Of a stretch of DNA of 64,000 bases, positions 28,818-39,449 are shown piece by piece. Position 1 is the stretch's first letter. Each line of letters starts with the position of its first letter. The stretch is from Candidatus Arcticimaribacter forsetii (lineage in GTDB: Bacteria > Bacteroidota > Bacteroidia > Flavobacteriales > Flavobacteriaceae). Location: the NCBI RefSeq assembly GCF_910589745.1, contig NZ_OU342399.1, forward strand, positions 1,240,001 through 1,304,000. The letters are read 5' to 3'. The translations under genes and the position numbers were made by a program. The notes below the pieces were generated by a model. The model did not search any database and was not told the origin of the DNA. It worked only from the letters and a program-made list of their open reading frames with translations.

Positions 28818-30419
28818 TTATAACAGATATTCTGTATTCACAAAGTTTGAGTCCTTGGAATCCATTAATGCATCTAAAATTTCATTATTGTAAGGATTAT
28901 CCTTAGCAGCAACAAAAGTTCTAATAGAAAAAGAACGTAAAGCATCGAAAACGCTTAAGGTACCAACAGCAGAATTTTTTCTACCTGTAAATGGATAAAC
29001 ATCTGGACCCCGTTGACAAGCACTATTTAAATTTACTCGACAAACAAGATTTGATAACACGTCAATTAGCGGACCTAATTTTCGAATATCCCTTCCAAAC
29101 AAACTTACTTGCTGACCATATTCAGAGGTCGCCATAGCATCTAAAGGTTCGTTTATATCTGAATATGATATAACCGGAACTACGGGACCAAATTGCTCTT
29201 CATGGTAAACGTTCATTTCATCATTTACTGGATATAATACTGCAGGATAAGAATAATTTTCGCTTAACTCTCCCCCTTTTGCATTCATTATTTTAGCTCC
29301 TTTAGAAACGGCATCTTGGATTAATTCTTGAATATATGCTGGTTTTCCCGGTTCAGGCAATGGGGTTAAAAAGGCTCCTTCCTCCCAAGGTAATCCAAAC
29401 TTTAGATTATCAACAGCGGCAGAAAAACGTTTATTAAACTCATCAACTATAGATTCATGTACATACAATACTTTGAGGGCAGTACATCGTTGACCGTTAT
29501 AAGAAAGTGTTCCAGAGATACATTCTTTGATCGTTGAATCTAAATCAGCATCAGGTAAAATAATACCTGGGTTTTTAGCTTCCAGTCCTAAAACTAATCT
29601 CAATCTGTTTTTATTAGGGTGTAAATCTTGAAGTGCAACTGCCGAAGAACTATGACCAATTAAAGCTAAAACATCTATTTTTCCAGTTTCCATAATTGGA
29701 GAGGCTATTTTTCGTCCTCTACCAAAAAGAATATTTACTACACCTGGAGGAAAACTTTCTTGAAAAGCTTTAAGCAATGGTGTTATTAAAAGGACACCAT
29801 GTTTTGCGGGTTTAAAAATAGCAGTGTTACCCATTACAATAGCAGGAATTAACAAACAGAATGTCTCATTCAGAGGGTAATTGTAGGGTCCCAAACAAAG
29901 AACAACACCCAAAGGTCCTCTTCTAATGTGTGCATGAATTCCAGATTCTTTATCAAACTTAGCACTTTTACGATCTAATTTTTTATACGCCTCTATTGTG
30001 TCAAAAATATAATCTACTGTTCGATCAAATTCTTTATAAGAATCTTGTTTATTCTTACCTATTTCCCACATCAGCAATTCGACTATTTGCTCTCTTGATT
30101 TTTTCATTTTTTCAGCAAAAGTTGTCAAACAGCGTAAACGATCTTTAACCTTCATAGTAGGCCAAACACCTTGGCCTCGATTGAATGCCTTTTCTGCAGC
30201 ATTTAAAGCTGCTAAAGCAGTTTCAGTTTCCATATCGGGAATAGACCCTAATAGGGTTGGTCCTATATTACCTTCTTTATCTTTTGAATGAATTGTAGAA
30301 AAAACTTCAGTAGTTGCTCCTTTCCATGAATGTAATATACCGTCAACTAAATATTCATTACAATACACATGACTATTAAAAACAGGTAATTTAGAATTAC
30401 TCTTATTTGAATCCTTCAT
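28818..30419 (-). CDS. gapN: Aldehyde dehydrogenase, probable NADP-dependent non-phosphorylating glyceraldehyde-3-phosphate dehydrogenase
   Basis: A 533-residue ALDH-superfamily enzyme. It has the cofactor segment [36 protein letters not shown], the general-base Glu in [20 protein letters not shown], and the catalytic Cys in [20 protein letters not shown]. The C-terminal block [20 protein letters not shown] is followed by [16 protein letters not shown]. The block with QRGPD and PFTGRKxS is characteristic of GapN. It would oxidise glyceraldehyde-3-phosphate to 3-phosphoglycerate, yielding NADPH. The exact substrate is inferred. It is divergent from the SLC13 transporter with a dyad in between. 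Confidence 0.78.
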   Translation of the reverse strand: MKDSNKSNSKLPVFNSHVYCNEYLVDGILHSWKGATTEVFSTIHSKDKEGNIGPTLLGSIPDMETETALAALNAAEKAFNRGQGVWPTMKVKDRLRCLTTFAEKMKKSREQIVELLMWEIGKNKQDSYKEFDRTVDYIFDTIEAYKKLDRKSAKFDKESGIHAHIRRGPLGVVLCLGPYNYPLNETFCLLIPAIVMGNTAIFKPAKHGVLLITPLLKAFQESFPPGVVNILFGRGRKIASPIMETGKIDVLALIGHSSSAVALQDLHPNKNRLRLVLGLEAKNPGIILPDADLDSTIKECISGTLSYNGQRCTALKVLYVHESIVDEFNKRFSAAVDNLKFGLPWEEGAFLTPLPEPGKPAYIQELIQDAVSKGAKIMNAKGGELSENYSYPAVLYPVNDEMNVYHEEQFGPVVPVISYSDINEPLDAMATSEYGQQVSLFGRDIRKLGPLIDVLSNLVCRVNLNSACQRGPDVYPFTGRKNSAVGTLSVFDALRSFSIRTFVAAKDNPYNNEILDALMDSKDSNFVNTEYLL

Positions 30420-30451
30420 TATAAATTTGTTTGGTTTTATTTTTAAAATAA

Positions 30452-30468
30452 CACCAACTAAGTTAGTG
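30452..30468. promoter_or_regulatory. Imperfect 17-bp dyad between gapN and the SLC13 gene
   Basis: CACCAACTAAGTTAGTG is symmetrical around A30460 with a single mismatched pair. It is 33 bp upstream of the gapN start codon in the divergent promoter region. It could be an operator for an unlinked regulator; no regulator gene is adjacent. Confidence 0.35.
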
Positions 30469-30553
30469 ATTAATTATTAGTATAATAAGGTTATCCTATA
30501 AATATGATTAAAAGTTATGTTGATTTTACAAGCAAAATAGCCTAATAAAAAAG

Positions 30554-30584
30554 TTGTAGATGAATTTAAACACAAGTATCTTTA
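30554..30584 (+). promoter_or_regulatory. Promoter of the SLC13 transporter gene
   Basis: TTG (30554-30556), a 20-bp spacer, then TATCTTTA (30577-30584) fits the flavobacterial consensus TTG-N17-23-TAnnTTTG with one mismatch. The start codon is 25 bp further downstream. Confidence 0.5.
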
Positions 30585-30608
30585 ACTTATTAGATCTAAA
30601 AATAAGTA

Positions 30609-32048
30609 ATGAATAATTTTCCACTATCAAAAAAAATAGGACTCTTGGCTGGGCCCTTGTGTTTTATATTCATTCAATATTCAACACTCTTAAACCTTTC
30701 CTTTGAAGCAATTGCAGTACTTGCAACAGCTTGTTGGATGGTAGTTTGGTGGATAACGGAAGCTGTTTCAATTTCTGTAACTGCCTTATTACCGTTAATT
30801 ATATTTCCAATGACAGGAGTTATGGAAATAAATAATGTAGGGGCGAATTATGGAAGTTCCATTGTTTTTTTATTTTTTGGAGGATTTGTTTTAGCCTTAG
30901 GTTTGGAAAAGGTAAATCTTCATAAAAGAATAGCACTTACAATTATTAAAAAAACAGGAACATCTCCTAACAAAGTAGTTTTAGGATTTATGATAGCTAC
31001 TGCTTTTATGAGCATGTGGATAAGTAACACTGCGAGTACGGTAGTTATGCTGCCAATTGCCTTATCGGTAATAAATTTATTAATTAATCAACAAGAAAAC
31101 ACCAGTAAACAAACTAAAAATTTTGCTTTAAGCGTAATGCTTGGAATTGCATTTTCTGCTAACGCAGGTGGTATTGCCACAGTAATTGGGACTCCTCCTA
31201 ATTCGATACTCATTGGACTTTTAGAGAATGAATATAATATTCAAATCTCTTTTGTAAAATGGATGTTAGTTGGTCTTCCCTTCGCAATCCTATTGATTAC
31301 CATTATATATTTTTTATTAGTTCATGTAATGTTTCCTAGCCAAGGACTTTTATTTAATGCCTCTAGTCGGCTTATAAATTCAGAACTTAAGAAACTAGGC
31401 CGACTTACACCCAAAGAAAAACATGTATTATATGTGTTTGGTACTGTTGTTTTTCTGTGGATTTTTAGGACGGTAATTAATTCATTTTTACCAGACCTTA
31501 AGCTATCGGATACTGTAATAAGTATTATAGGAGCCATTGCTCTTTTTGCAATACCCTTTGACCTTAAAAAAGGAGTATTTATTTTAGATTGGAAGGATAC
31601 TCAAAAACTATCTTGGGGAATTTTAATCCTTTTTGGTGGTGGATTAGCACTTGCAAAAGGAATGTCTTCAACAGGTATAGTTTCTCTTATAACAAATTAT
31701 ATTGCAGCAGGAAATTTCAGTATTTTAATTACAGCTTCTCTTTTAATTTTACTAATGCTATTCATGACAGAGCTAATGAGTAATGTTGCGTTAGTAGCCG
31801 TTTTGGCACCTGTGGTTGCAGGAATTGCATTGGGGTTAGAAATACCAATACTCTATCTATTAATTCCAGTTACAATGGCTAGTAGTTGTGCATTTATGCT
31901 CCCTATGGCTACACCACCAAATGCAATAGTTTTTGCAAGTGGTTTCGTAAAAGTTCATGAAATGGCACGAATTGGAGTCATCATTAACTCCATTGCTGTT
32001 GTAATTTTAATTGCATTATTCAAATACATACTCCCGTTGCTTTTTTAA
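30609..32048 (+). CDS. SLC13 (DASS) family sodium/anion symporter
   Basis: A 479-residue transporter with about eleven hydrophobic helices. The first SNT motif appears in MWISNTASTVVMLPIAL and the partner motif in TELMSNVALVAVLAPV, where the second is SNV rather than SNT. GGIATVIGTPPNSILIGLL and the C-terminal ATPPNAIVFASGFV are the loops typical of divalent-anion/sodium symporters for C4-dicarboxylates, citrate or sulfate. Substrate identity cannot be decided. It is divergently oriented from gapN and convergent with ilvC, separated by a terminator. Confidence 0.88.
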   Translation: MNNFPLSKKIGLLAGPLCFIFIQYSTLLNLSFEAIAVLATACWMVVWWITEAVSISVTALLPLIIFPMTGVMEINNVGANYGSSIVFLFFGGFVLALGLEKVNLHKRIALTIIKKTGTSPNKVVLGFMIATAFMSMWISNTASTVVMLPIALSVINLLINQQENTSKQTKNFALSVMLGIAFSANAGGIATVIGTPPNSILIGLLENEYNIQISFVKWMLVGLPFAILLITIIYFLLVHVMFPSQGLLFNASSRLINSELKKLGRLTPKEKHVLYVFGTVVFLWIFRTVINSFLPDLKLSDTVISIIGAIALFAIPFDLKKGVFILDWKDTQKLSWGILILFGGGLALAKGMSSTGIVSLITNYIAAGNFSILITASLLILLMLFMTELMSNVALVAVLAPVVAGIALGLEIPILYLLIPVTMASSCAFMLPMATPPNAIVFASGFVKVHEMARIGVIINSIAVVILIALFKYILPLLF

Positions 32049-32050
32049 AC

Positions 32051-32082
32051 AAAAAAACCTCTACCATTAATCATGATAGAGG
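32051..32082 (-). terminator. Terminator of the ilv operon
   Basis: The stem CCTCTA (32058-32063) pairs with TAGAGG (32077-32082), extended inward by CAT/ATG. On the minus strand it is followed by seven T residues (A run at 32051-32057). It lies between convergent ilvC and the SLC13 gene and acts mainly on the ilv transcript. Confidence 0.8.
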
Positions 32083-32110
32083 CTTTAAAGATTTATTAAA
32101 TCCTAAAAAA

Positions 32111-33586
32111 TTATACAATCTTTTTCATTGCGGTCATCGAAGCACGCAATTCATAACCGATAATTTCGATTGGATGGAAACGAATTATTTCATTAATATC
32201 AATTAATTGTTTGTTATCTACACCATTATTTTGATCAGCTGCATAAGCAGTTCCGATTACATCAATGTTTATTTTCTTCATAAACTCAGTAAGCATTGGC
32301 TTACAAGCATGATCGAATAAGTAACATCCGTATTCCGCTGTATCAGAAATAACGCGATTCATTTCAAATAATTTCTTACGTGCAATTGTATTTGCAATTA
32401 ATGGAGTTTCGTGAAGCGATTCATAGTAAGCAGATTCTTCTTTAATTCCTGCAGCTACCATTGTATCAAATGCTAACTCTACACCTGCTCTAACAAATGC
32501 GACCATAAGAACACCATGATCGAAAAATTCTTGTTCAGAAATTTCTTGGTCAGTTACTTGAGTTTTCTCAAAAGCAGTTTCTCCAGTTGCTGCTCTCCAT
32601 CCCAGTAGATTTTTATCATCATTAGCCCAGTCTTCCATCATGGTTTTAGAGAAGTGACCCGACATGATATCATCCATATGCTTGTGGAATAAAGGCTCCA
32701 TTATTTCTTTCAATTCCTCAGAAAGTTCAAAAGCTTTTACCTTAGCTGGGTTAGAAAGGCGATCCATCATATTGGTAATACCACCGTGCTTTAATGCTTC
32801 TGTAATTGTTTCCCATCCGTACTGAATAAGTTTTGCAGCGTAAGAAGCATCAATACCTTGCTCTACCATTTTGTCAAAACAAAGGATAGATCCTGTTTGT
32901 AATACACCACATAAAATTGTTTGCTCCCCCATTAAATCAGATTTAACCTCAGCAACGAACGAAGATTCAAGAACACCCGCACGGTTACCTCCTGTGGCTA
33001 CAGCATAAGCTTTTGCTTGGGCTAAACCATGGCCTTTTGGGTCATTTTCTGGGTGAACAGCGATCAATGTTGGTACACCAAAGCCTCTTTTATATTCTTC
33101 TCTAACTTCAGAACCTGGACATTTAGGTGCTACCATAATAACAGTTAGATCTTCACGAACTTGGGTTCCTTCTTCAACGATATTGAAACCATGAGAATAG
33201 GATAATGTAGCTCCTTTTTTCATTAATGGCATCACTGCCTGTACAACAGGAGTATGGTTTTTATCCGGTGTCAAGTTGATTACAACATCAGCGTCAGGAA
33301 TCATTTCTTCATAACTTCCTACAGAAAAGTTATTGTCAACAGCATTTTGATATGATGCTCTCTTTTGATCAATTGCACCCTGACGCAATGCGTAAGCGAT
33401 GTTTAGTCCGGAATCACGCATGTTTAATCCTTGATTTAAACCTTGTGCTCCACAACCTACGATAACAATTTTTTTGCCTGCTAATGCTTCAATTCCGTCT
33501 TCGAATTCAGAAGAATCCATGAATCTACATTGTGCTAATTGATCGAGTTGATTTCTTAGTGATAGTTGGTTAAAGTAATTTGCCAT
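32111..33586 (-). CDS. ilvC: Ketol-acid reductoisomerase IlvC (class II)
   Basis: A 491-residue enzyme, the same length as E. coli IlvC and hence the class II form with a duplicated knotted C-terminal domain. It isomerises and reduces acetolactate or acetohydroxybutyrate with NADPH. The Rossmann motif is [22 protein letters not shown] (about 39-60). [26 protein letters not shown] and the Mg-binding [14 protein letters not shown] are all present. It is the last gene of ilvD-ilvB-ilvN-ilvC. No ilvA follows; the next gene is on the opposite strand. Confidence 0.98.
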   Translation of the reverse strand: MANYFNQLSLRNQLDQLAQCRFMDSSEFEDGIEALAGKKIVIVGCGAQGLNQGLNMRDSGLNIAYALRQGAIDQKRASYQNAVDNNFSVGSYEEMIPDADVVINLTPDKNHTPVVQAVMPLMKKGATLSYSHGFNIVEEGTQVREDLTVIMVAPKCPGSEVREEYKRGFGVPTLIAVHPENDPKGHGLAQAKAYAVATGGNRAGVLESSFVAEVKSDLMGEQTILCGVLQTGSILCFDKMVEQGIDASYAAKLIQYGWETITEALKHGGITNMMDRLSNPAKVKAFELSEELKEIMEPLFHKHMDDIMSGHFSKTMMEDWANDDKNLLGWRAATGETAFEKTQVTDQEISEQEFFDHGVLMVAFVRAGVELAFDTMVAAGIKEESAYYESLHETPLIANTIARKKLFEMNRVISDTAEYGCYLFDHACKPMLTEFMKKINIDVIGTAYAADQNNGVDNKQLIDINEIIRFHPIEIIGYELRASMTAMKKIV

Positions 33587-33596
33587 TTTAAAATAT

Positions 33597-34136
33597 TTAG
33601 TCTTTGTTTTGTTGTTTAAATGTATTTAGAATTTCGGAAATCCCCATTTTTTCTTTGGTAATAGAGATTCTACCTGAGCGAACAAACTGAAGTAGTCCGT
33701 AAGGTGCCAATGACTTTCTTAAAGCTTCTGTTTCATGTCTAAAACCCGTTTTTTCAATTACAAAAAATTCTGGAGAAACAGTCACAATATTAGCATGACT
33801 ATCTTTTATCATATTTTGAATCTGACGTTCTTCAAACAAAGAACTAGATTTTACTTTATATAATGCAGATTCCTGAAAAATAGTTTCTTCATCTGTATGA
33901 TAAAAAGCTTTGATTACATCAATTTGTTTTTCAATTTGTTGAACTATTTTCTTAACTCCTGACTCTGTCATTTTTACAACAACTATAAATCTAAAAACAT
34001 CAGGAATCTCAGACTGTGAAGTCGAAAAACTTAAAATATCTATATGTCTTTTCAAGAAAATTGCCGAAACTCTATTGAGTAACCCAACGTTATTCTCTGT
34101 GTAAATCGAGATTGTATATTTAGTAATATCACTCAT
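33597..34136 (-). CDS. ilvN: Acetolactate synthase small (regulatory) subunit
   Basis: A 179-residue ACT-domain protein. The N-terminal ACT fold is [34 protein letters not shown] (about 7-40). A second domain follows, [31 protein letters not shown]. The [12 protein letters not shown] segment corresponds to the valine-binding site of IlvH/IlvN, so feedback control is plausible. Its start overlaps the end of ilvB by one base, giving translational coupling. Confidence 0.95.
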   Translation of the reverse strand: MSDITKYTISIYTENNVGLLNRVSAIFLKRHIDILSFSTSQSEIPDVFRFIVVVKMTESGVKKIVQQIEKQIDVIKAFYHTDEETIFQESALYKVKSSSLFEERQIQNMIKDSHANIVTVSPEFFVIEKTGFRHETEALRKSLAPYGLLQFVRSGRISITKEKMGISEILNTFKQQNKD

Positions 34137-35839
34137 TATTTTAATCTTATATCTGAAACCGATGCACCTGTTGGGATCATCGGAAATACGTTCGCTTCTT
34201 TTTCAACACACACTTCTAAGAAATAAGGTTCATCAGAATCGAGCATTGTTTTTAAAGCTGAATCTAAATCTTCTCTTTTACTTACACGATTTGCTTCAAT
34301 GTGATATCCTTTTGCTATGGTAACAAAATCTGGATTGGTCATTTCTGTAGAAGCATATCTTTTATCGAAAAACAATTGTTGCCATTGTCTTACCATACCT
34401 AGGTAATCGTTATTCAAAACTACAATTTTAACGGCTGTTTTGTTTTGAAAAATTGTACCCAATTCCTGAATGGTCATCTGATAACCACCATCTCCAATAA
34501 TGGCTATAACCTCACGATCTTCGGCTCCCATTTTAGCTCCAATTGCAGCCGGTAAAGCAAAGCCCATTGTACCAAGACCACCCGAAGTTACATTACTCTT
34601 AGATTTTATAAATTCTGCATAACGGCAAGCGATCATTTGATGTTGACCAACATCAGTAACAATTACTGCGTCTCCTTTTGTGTATTTATTAATTCCAACA
34701 ATAACTTCACCCATAGTCAAGCCTTCTTTTGTTGGTTGTGTATCATTTTTAATTACCGCTTCAATTTCTTGTTGCATATGATCTGCAAAAAGCTGTTTCC
34801 AATCAGTGTAATCCTCGTGCTTAACTAAAGATGATAATTTAGAAAGACTCTCTTTACAATTTCCAAGGACTGGATAGTGAGCTTCAACATTTTTGCTAAT
34901 TTCAGCCGGATCAATTTCTAAGTGAATGACTTTAGCTTGCTTTGCGTAAGTTGCTAAATTCCCAGTAACACGATCATCAAAGCGCATACCCACTGCAATT
35001 AACACATCGCATTCATTAGTTAGTACATTTGGACCATAGTTCCCATGCATTCCAACCATACCATAGTTAAGTGGATGTTTAGTTGGAAGAGCAGATAAAC
35101 CAAGAATAGTCCAAACTGCTGGAATACCAGAAGATTCAACAAAGTTTTTAAATTCTTCTTCAGCTTCTCCAAGAATCACTCCTTGTCCCCAAATAATCAT
35201 TGGTTTTTTAGCTTGATTTATAGCTTCAGCAGCAGCTTCAACTTGTGTAATATCTAAAGAAGGAACAGGAATATAACTTCTAACCGCCTTACATTTTTTA
35301 TAAGCAAAGTCAAATAATTCAAACTGTGCATCCTTTGTTATATCGATAAGAACAGGTCCAGGTCTACCAGAACGAGCTATATAAAAAGCCTTGGCTAACA
35401 CCTCAGGGATTTCGCTTGCTTTCGTTATCTGATAGCTCCACTTAGTTACCGGAGTTGAAATTCCAATGATATCAGTTTCTTGGAAAGCATCAGAACCTAA
35501 TAAGTGAGAAGCAACTTGTCCGGTTATACAAACCATTGGAGTTGAATCAATTTGTGCGTCTGCGATTCCTGTAACTAAATTTGTTGCACCTGGTCCAGAT
35601 GTAGCCATCGCAACACCTACTTTACCAGAAGTACGCGCATAGCCTTGAGCTGAGTGTGTAGCTCCTTGTTCGTGTCTTGTTAAAACATGTCTTAGATCAT
35701 CTCTATACTTGTAAAGTTCATCATAGATAGGCATGATGGCCCCACCCGGATAACCATAGATTAAATCTACACCTTCTTTTAGAAGACAACGAATTACAGC
35801 TTCTGCTCCAGAAATATTGTTGGTTTCTTGATTTTTCAT
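34136..35839 (-). CDS. ilvB: Acetolactate synthase large (catalytic) subunit
   Basis: A 567-residue ThDP/FAD enzyme that makes acetolactate or acetohydroxybutyrate. The PYR domain has IYGYPGGAIMPIYDELYK with catalytic Glu in VLTRHEQGATHSAQGYAR. TSGPGATNLVTGIADA and the C-terminal PP motif IAIIGDGGYQMTIQELGTIFQNKTAVKIVVLNNDYLGMVRQWQQLF with the GDG-N ThDP-Mg site are present. Length is standard. It overlaps ilvN by 1 bp and is separated by 1 bp from the ilvD stop codon. Confidence 0.98.
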   Translation of the reverse strand: MKNQETNNISGAEAVIRCLLKEGVDLIYGYPGGAIMPIYDELYKYRDDLRHVLTRHEQGATHSAQGYARTSGKVGVAMATSGPGATNLVTGIADAQIDSTPMVCITGQVASHLLGSDAFQETDIIGISTPVTKWSYQITKASEIPEVLAKAFYIARSGRPGPVLIDITKDAQFELFDFAYKKCKAVRSYIPVPSLDITQVEAAAEAINQAKKPMIIWGQGVILGEAEEEFKNFVESSGIPAVWTILGLSALPTKHPLNYGMVGMHGNYGPNVLTNECDVLIAVGMRFDDRVTGNLATYAKQAKVIHLEIDPAEISKNVEAHYPVLGNCKESLSKLSSLVKHEDYTDWKQLFADHMQQEIEAVIKNDTQPTKEGLTMGEVIVGINKYTKGDAVIVTDVGQHQMIACRYAEFIKSKSNVTSGGLGTMGFALPAAIGAKMGAEDREVIAIIGDGGYQMTIQELGTIFQNKTAVKIVVLNNDYLGMVRQWQQLFFDKRYASTEMTNPDFVTIAKGYHIEANRVSKREDLDSALKTMLDSDEPYFLEVCVEKEANVFPMIPTGASVSDIRLK

Positions 35840-35840
35840 T

Positions 35841-37517
35841 TTAAAACTCGTCTGTTACACAACCTTCTGAAGCTGATGAAACATTTTTTATGTATTTATA
35901 TAAAACCCCTCGTTGAAATTTATATTCAGGTTCTATCCAATTTTCTTTTCTTGAAGCTAATTCTTCATCACTTACTAAAACATTTAAAGTGTTTGTTTCA
36001 GCGTTAATTTCAATTATATCTCCATTTTCTATTAATCCAATTGCTCCACCAGTTTGAGCTTCAGGAACAATATGACCTACAACAAAACCATGAGTACCAC
36101 CAGAGAATCTACCATCTGTAATTAAAGCTACATCCTTCCCTAAACCTGCACCCATAATCGCAGCTGTTGGTTTTAACATCTCAGGCATTCCTGGACCTCC
36201 TTTAGGACCCTCATAACGGATTACAATAACTTCTCCTTTCTGAACTTCTCCTTTACCAATACCATCATTAGCATCATACTCACTATTATAAACACGAGCA
36301 GGACCTTTAAACAAAAACCCTTCTTTACCCGTTATCTTAGCAACAGATCCTCCAGAGGCAATATTTCCTTTAAGAACACGAATGTGTCCACTTTCTTTAA
36401 TTGGGTTACTTACTGGATGAATTAGATCCTGACCTTCTTTCAATCCTTCAACTTCATTAAGATTTTCCGCTAATGTTTTACCAGTAACTGTAAGACAATC
36501 TCCATGTAGCATCCCTTCTGCTAACATGAATTTTAATACTGCAGGTACACCTCCAACATTGTGAAGATCTTCCATTAAGTATTTTCCACTAGGCTTTAAA
36601 TCTGCTAAAAATGGAGTGATGTCCATTAATTTTTGGAAATCATCTAAAGTAAATTCTATCTGAGCTGCTTTAGCAATAGCCAAGAAGTGGAGAACTGCAT
36701 TCGTTGATCCTCCTAATACAGCGACTAAACGAATAGCGTTTTCTAGAGATTTTTTAGTAACAATATCAGAGGGTTTAATATCGTTTTCAATGAGGTGTCT
36801 CAAAGCTGCACCTACTTTTTCACATTCTTCTTTTTTGTTTGAGCTTATTGCAGGATTAGATGAATTATAAGGTAATGCCATTCCTAATGCTTCTATAGCA
36901 GAAGCCATTGTATTTGCGGTGTACATTCCTCCACATGCTCCTGCTCCAGGACAAGCTTTCTTAACTACTTGCTTAAACTCTGATTCATCCATGGTTCCTG
37001 CTACTTTCTCTCCCCATGCTTCAAAAGCAGAAACTACATCTAATTTTTTATCCTTATGACATCCAGGTGCAATGGTACCACCATACACCAAAATAGAGGG
37101 ACGGTCTAATCGCAACATTGCCATTAAAGCTCCAGGCATGTTTTTATCACAACCTACAACAGTAACCAAAGCATCATAAGACATTGCTTGAACTACAGTT
37201 TCCATAGAATCAGCAATCACGTCTCTCGAAGGTAATGAAAAACGCATACCGGGGGTTCCCATTGAAATTCCATCACTAACTCCAATTGTATTGAATATTA
37301 GTCCGACTAGATTCGAAGATTGAACTCCATTTTTTATATCGACAGATAAATCATTAAGGTGCATATTACAAGGGTTACCTTCATAACCTGTTGATGCTAT
37401 TCCAACTAGAGGCTTTTTAAAGTCCTCATCGGTTAAACCTATTGCGTGCAACATGGCTTGCGCTGCAGGTTGCGTTGGATCTTGTGTTACTGCTTTACTA
37501 AACTTATTATATTCCAT
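35841..37517 (-). CDS. ilvD: Dihydroxy-acid dehydratase IlvD
   Basis: A 558-residue iron-sulfur dehydratase, third step of the branched-chain pathway. Conserved cluster-ligand cysteines appear in [27 protein letters not shown] and [27 protein letters not shown]. The C-terminal [20 protein letters not shown] motif is also diagnostic. It is the first gene of the ilv operon, with a long AT-rich upstream region containing an attenuator-like hairpin. Confidence 0.98.
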   Translation of the reverse strand: MEYNKFSKAVTQDPTQPAAQAMLHAIGLTDEDFKKPLVGIASTGYEGNPCNMHLNDLSVDIKNGVQSSNLVGLIFNTIGVSDGISMGTPGMRFSLPSRDVIADSMETVVQAMSYDALVTVVGCDKNMPGALMAMLRLDRPSILVYGGTIAPGCHKDKKLDVVSAFEAWGEKVAGTMDESEFKQVVKKACPGAGACGGMYTANTMASAIEALGMALPYNSSNPAISSNKKEECEKVGAALRHLIENDIKPSDIVTKKSLENAIRLVAVLGGSTNAVLHFLAIAKAAQIEFTLDDFQKLMDITPFLADLKPSGKYLMEDLHNVGGVPAVLKFMLAEGMLHGDCLTVTGKTLAENLNEVEGLKEGQDLIHPVSNPIKESGHIRVLKGNIASGGSVAKITGKEGFLFKGPARVYNSEYDANDGIGKGEVQKGEVIVIRYEGPKGGPGMPEMLKPTAAIMGAGLGKDVALITDGRFSGGTHGFVVGHIVPEAQTGGAIGLIENGDIIEINAETNTLNVLVSDEELASRKENWIEPEYKFQRGVLYKYIKNVSSASEGCVTDEF

Positions 37518-37894
37518 TCTATTTAAAAATCTTATTCGAATTTATAACACTTAAAAAAAGCTTAGGATGTAATTTTTAAATACGCCCTAAACCCAAAAGC
37601 TAATTTTATTCATAAAAAACTAATTTTAAGTATTTTAAATCAATATAATTAACGATACTCAAGTTATTTTTTAACTTTAAAATCTAGCAAATAAAAGAAA
37701 TTTTAATTACAAATTCAGTTAGTTTTACACATTTTATAGAATGATTAATAATCTGACAAAAAAGATACATTATCACTTGATTTTAAGCGGTAAAAACTAC
37801 TGTTTTTGAGATATTCGTAATTCATTTTTTACTGAGTTGTCTAATAAATTTTTTGCGTTAGTTAAATAAACTATTATTGTATAAAATATCTATC
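37518..37894. promoter_or_regulatory. ilvD leader / nitroreductase upstream region, with attenuator-like hairpin
   Basis: A 377-bp gap between divergent genes. On the minus strand an 8-codon ORF (MNKISFWV, 37613-37587) ends inside a hairpin, TTAGG (37590-37586) with CCTAA (37566-37562), extended by GTA/TAC after a 2x2 internal mismatch. The hairpin is followed by a T run (A run at 37553-37559), 34 bp before ilvD. This resembles a transcriptional attenuator. The rest is AT-rich with no good -7 box that I could place confidently, and no RNA gene. Confidence 0.4.
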
Positions 37895-38620
37895 ATGGAG
37901 AAAACGGTTAGTGAGGCAATTGAATTCAGAAGATCGGTTCGAAAATATGATCCCAATCAATCTTTAAATCACGAAGATGTTAAAGAGTGTATTCGTCAAG
38001 CCACCCTAGCTGCAACAAGTAGTAATCTACAGTTGTGGGAGTTTTATCACATCACTGATTCTGAAATTCTAAAAAAATTATCAAAAGCATGCTTTAGTCA
38101 ATCTGCAGCTTCAACTGCAGTGCAACTAGTTATTCCAGTTGTTCGAAAAGATTTATGGAGGAAGAGATCAACAGCCAATATTGATTTTCATAAACAACAA
38201 TTCGAAGCTCAAGAAGTTCGAAATGCCAAAAAAGAAAAAAGAACTTTAAAATACTACGAAAAACTTATTCCTGTTTTATATCGAGAATTCTTTGGAATTT
38301 TTGGGTTTTTAAAAAAGGTATTTGCTAAAACTACAGGAATATATCGTCCGATGTACAGAGAAGTAAATCGAGGTGATCTTCGTGTAATTGCTCATAAGAG
38401 TACAGCGCTTGCGGCACAAAACTTCATGATTAGTATGGCTGCAAAAGGGATAGATACTTGTCCAATGGAAGGATTTGATTCCATCCGTGTTAAAAGAATC
38501 CTTAATCTACCCCGAAAGGCAGAGATAAGTATGGTTATTGGCTGTGGATACCGAGATGAGGGAGGAATTTATGGACCTCGTTTTAGAGTTCCCTTCAAAG
38601 ATGTGTATTACTCAATTTAA
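37895..38620 (+). CDS. Nitroreductase family protein
   Basis: A 241-residue FMN-dependent nitroreductase-family protein beginning MEKTVSEAIEFRRSVRKYDP. The early RRSVRKYD motif and SSNLQLWEFYHITD (about 48-61) are the FMN-phosphate and substrate contacts. The C-terminal CPMEGFDSIRVKRILNLPRKAEISMVIGCGYR is typical. The insert HKQQFEAQEVRNAKKEKRTLKYYEKLIPVLYREFFGIFG (about 107-145) is longer than in E. coli NfsB. The physiological electron acceptor is unknown. I use ATG 37895 rather than the TTG at 37877. Its 3' end overlaps convergent pxpC by 26 bp. Confidence 0.85.
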   Translation: MEKTVSEAIEFRRSVRKYDPNQSLNHEDVKECIRQATLAATSSNLQLWEFYHITDSEILKKLSKACFSQSAASTAVQLVIPVVRKDLWRKRSTANIDFHKQQFEAQEVRNAKKEKRTLKYYEKLIPVLYREFFGIFGFLKKVFAKTTGIYRPMYREVNRGDLRVIAHKSTALAAQNFMISMAAKGIDTCPMEGFDSIRVKRILNLPRKAEISMVIGCGYRDEGGIYGPRFRVPFKDVYYSI

Positions 38621-39449
38621 AAAACACTTCCGTACCCTCTATTTTTTGAGCCAGCACATTTAATGCTTCGTCAGTAAGTTGTAGTATTCTTGGGTAACCA
38701 CCAGAAACTTGTCCATCAAAACCAGAAATAAGAAGTGTACCCGAGGGGGTTAATTGTACCGTTCCAGGTCTTATCGATTGACTCAACATTAAGTCAGGCT
38801 TTATTTCCAAGGAGCTTTTCAATCGACAACCCATTCGATTTTGATTGCTTATTTTTAATGGCATTTTAAAAAGTTGTTCTGCCTGTTCTTTGGTTAATAT
38901 TTTAAATTCTGGCCCTTTGTAAACGGATAACTCTTTGTATTCTATGTATGAATCATCCCACTTTATTTTTGAATTAAAATTTCTTAAAGTGCTTTCAGAT
39001 TTTAGCCAAAATAAATGATCACCTTTTTCAATTACAGAAGACTTTGTTAGTGGAAAGTAAAATGAGGTACTGCCTAAAACTTTTTCTGTTATTAAAGATT
39101 TATTGATATGTATATAGGTTCTTAATCCTTTTTCAACCCTTTTTAAACTTAATTCATCCGCCGCCCTAACATTCAAAATGGTATTGTTTGATACTAATTT
39201 TTGGTTTAGTTTAACTTCCATGTTCGCACCTGTTAGGACAATATTGCAAGGTTCATGAAAACGAAGCCTTGGTCCAATTAAAGTACATTCCATAGTGCTG
39301 ATTTCATTTTTTCGACCCAAAAGCAACCTTCCCAGTTCAAATGCTTTCTGATCCATCGCACCTGAAACAGGAACACCCAGGTGCCTATACCCTTTTCTTC
39401 CTTCATCTTGGATGGAAGTATAAAATCCGGAATCAAGAACTTCAATCAT
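38595..39449 (-). CDS. pxpC: 5-oxoprolinase subunit PxpC (KipA/biotin-dependent carboxyltransferase family)
   Basis: A 284-residue protein of the KipA/allophanate-hydrolase-subunit-2 family. Motifs are GRKGYRHLGVPVSGAMDQKAFELGRLLLGRKNEISTMECTLIGP (about 17-60) and the C-terminal QSIRPGTVQLTPSGTLLISGFDGQVSGGYPRILQLT. With PxpA and PxpB it forms the prokaryotic ATP-dependent 5-oxoprolinase that opens pyroglutamate to glutamate. It overlaps pxpB by 8 bp. Confidence 0.92.
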   Translation of the reverse strand: MIEVLDSGFYTSIQDEGRKGYRHLGVPVSGAMDQKAFELGRLLLGRKNEISTMECTLIGPRLRFHEPCNIVLTGANMEVKLNQKLVSNNTILNVRAADELSLKRVEKGLRTYIHINKSLITEKVLGSTSFYFPLTKSSVIEKGDHLFWLKSESTLRNFNSKIKWDDSYIEYKELSVYKGPEFKILTKEQAEQLFKMPLKISNQNRMGCRLKSSLEIKPDLMLSQSIRPGTVQLTPSGTLLISGFDGQVSGGYPRILQLTDEALNVLAQKIEGTEVFFKLSNTHL

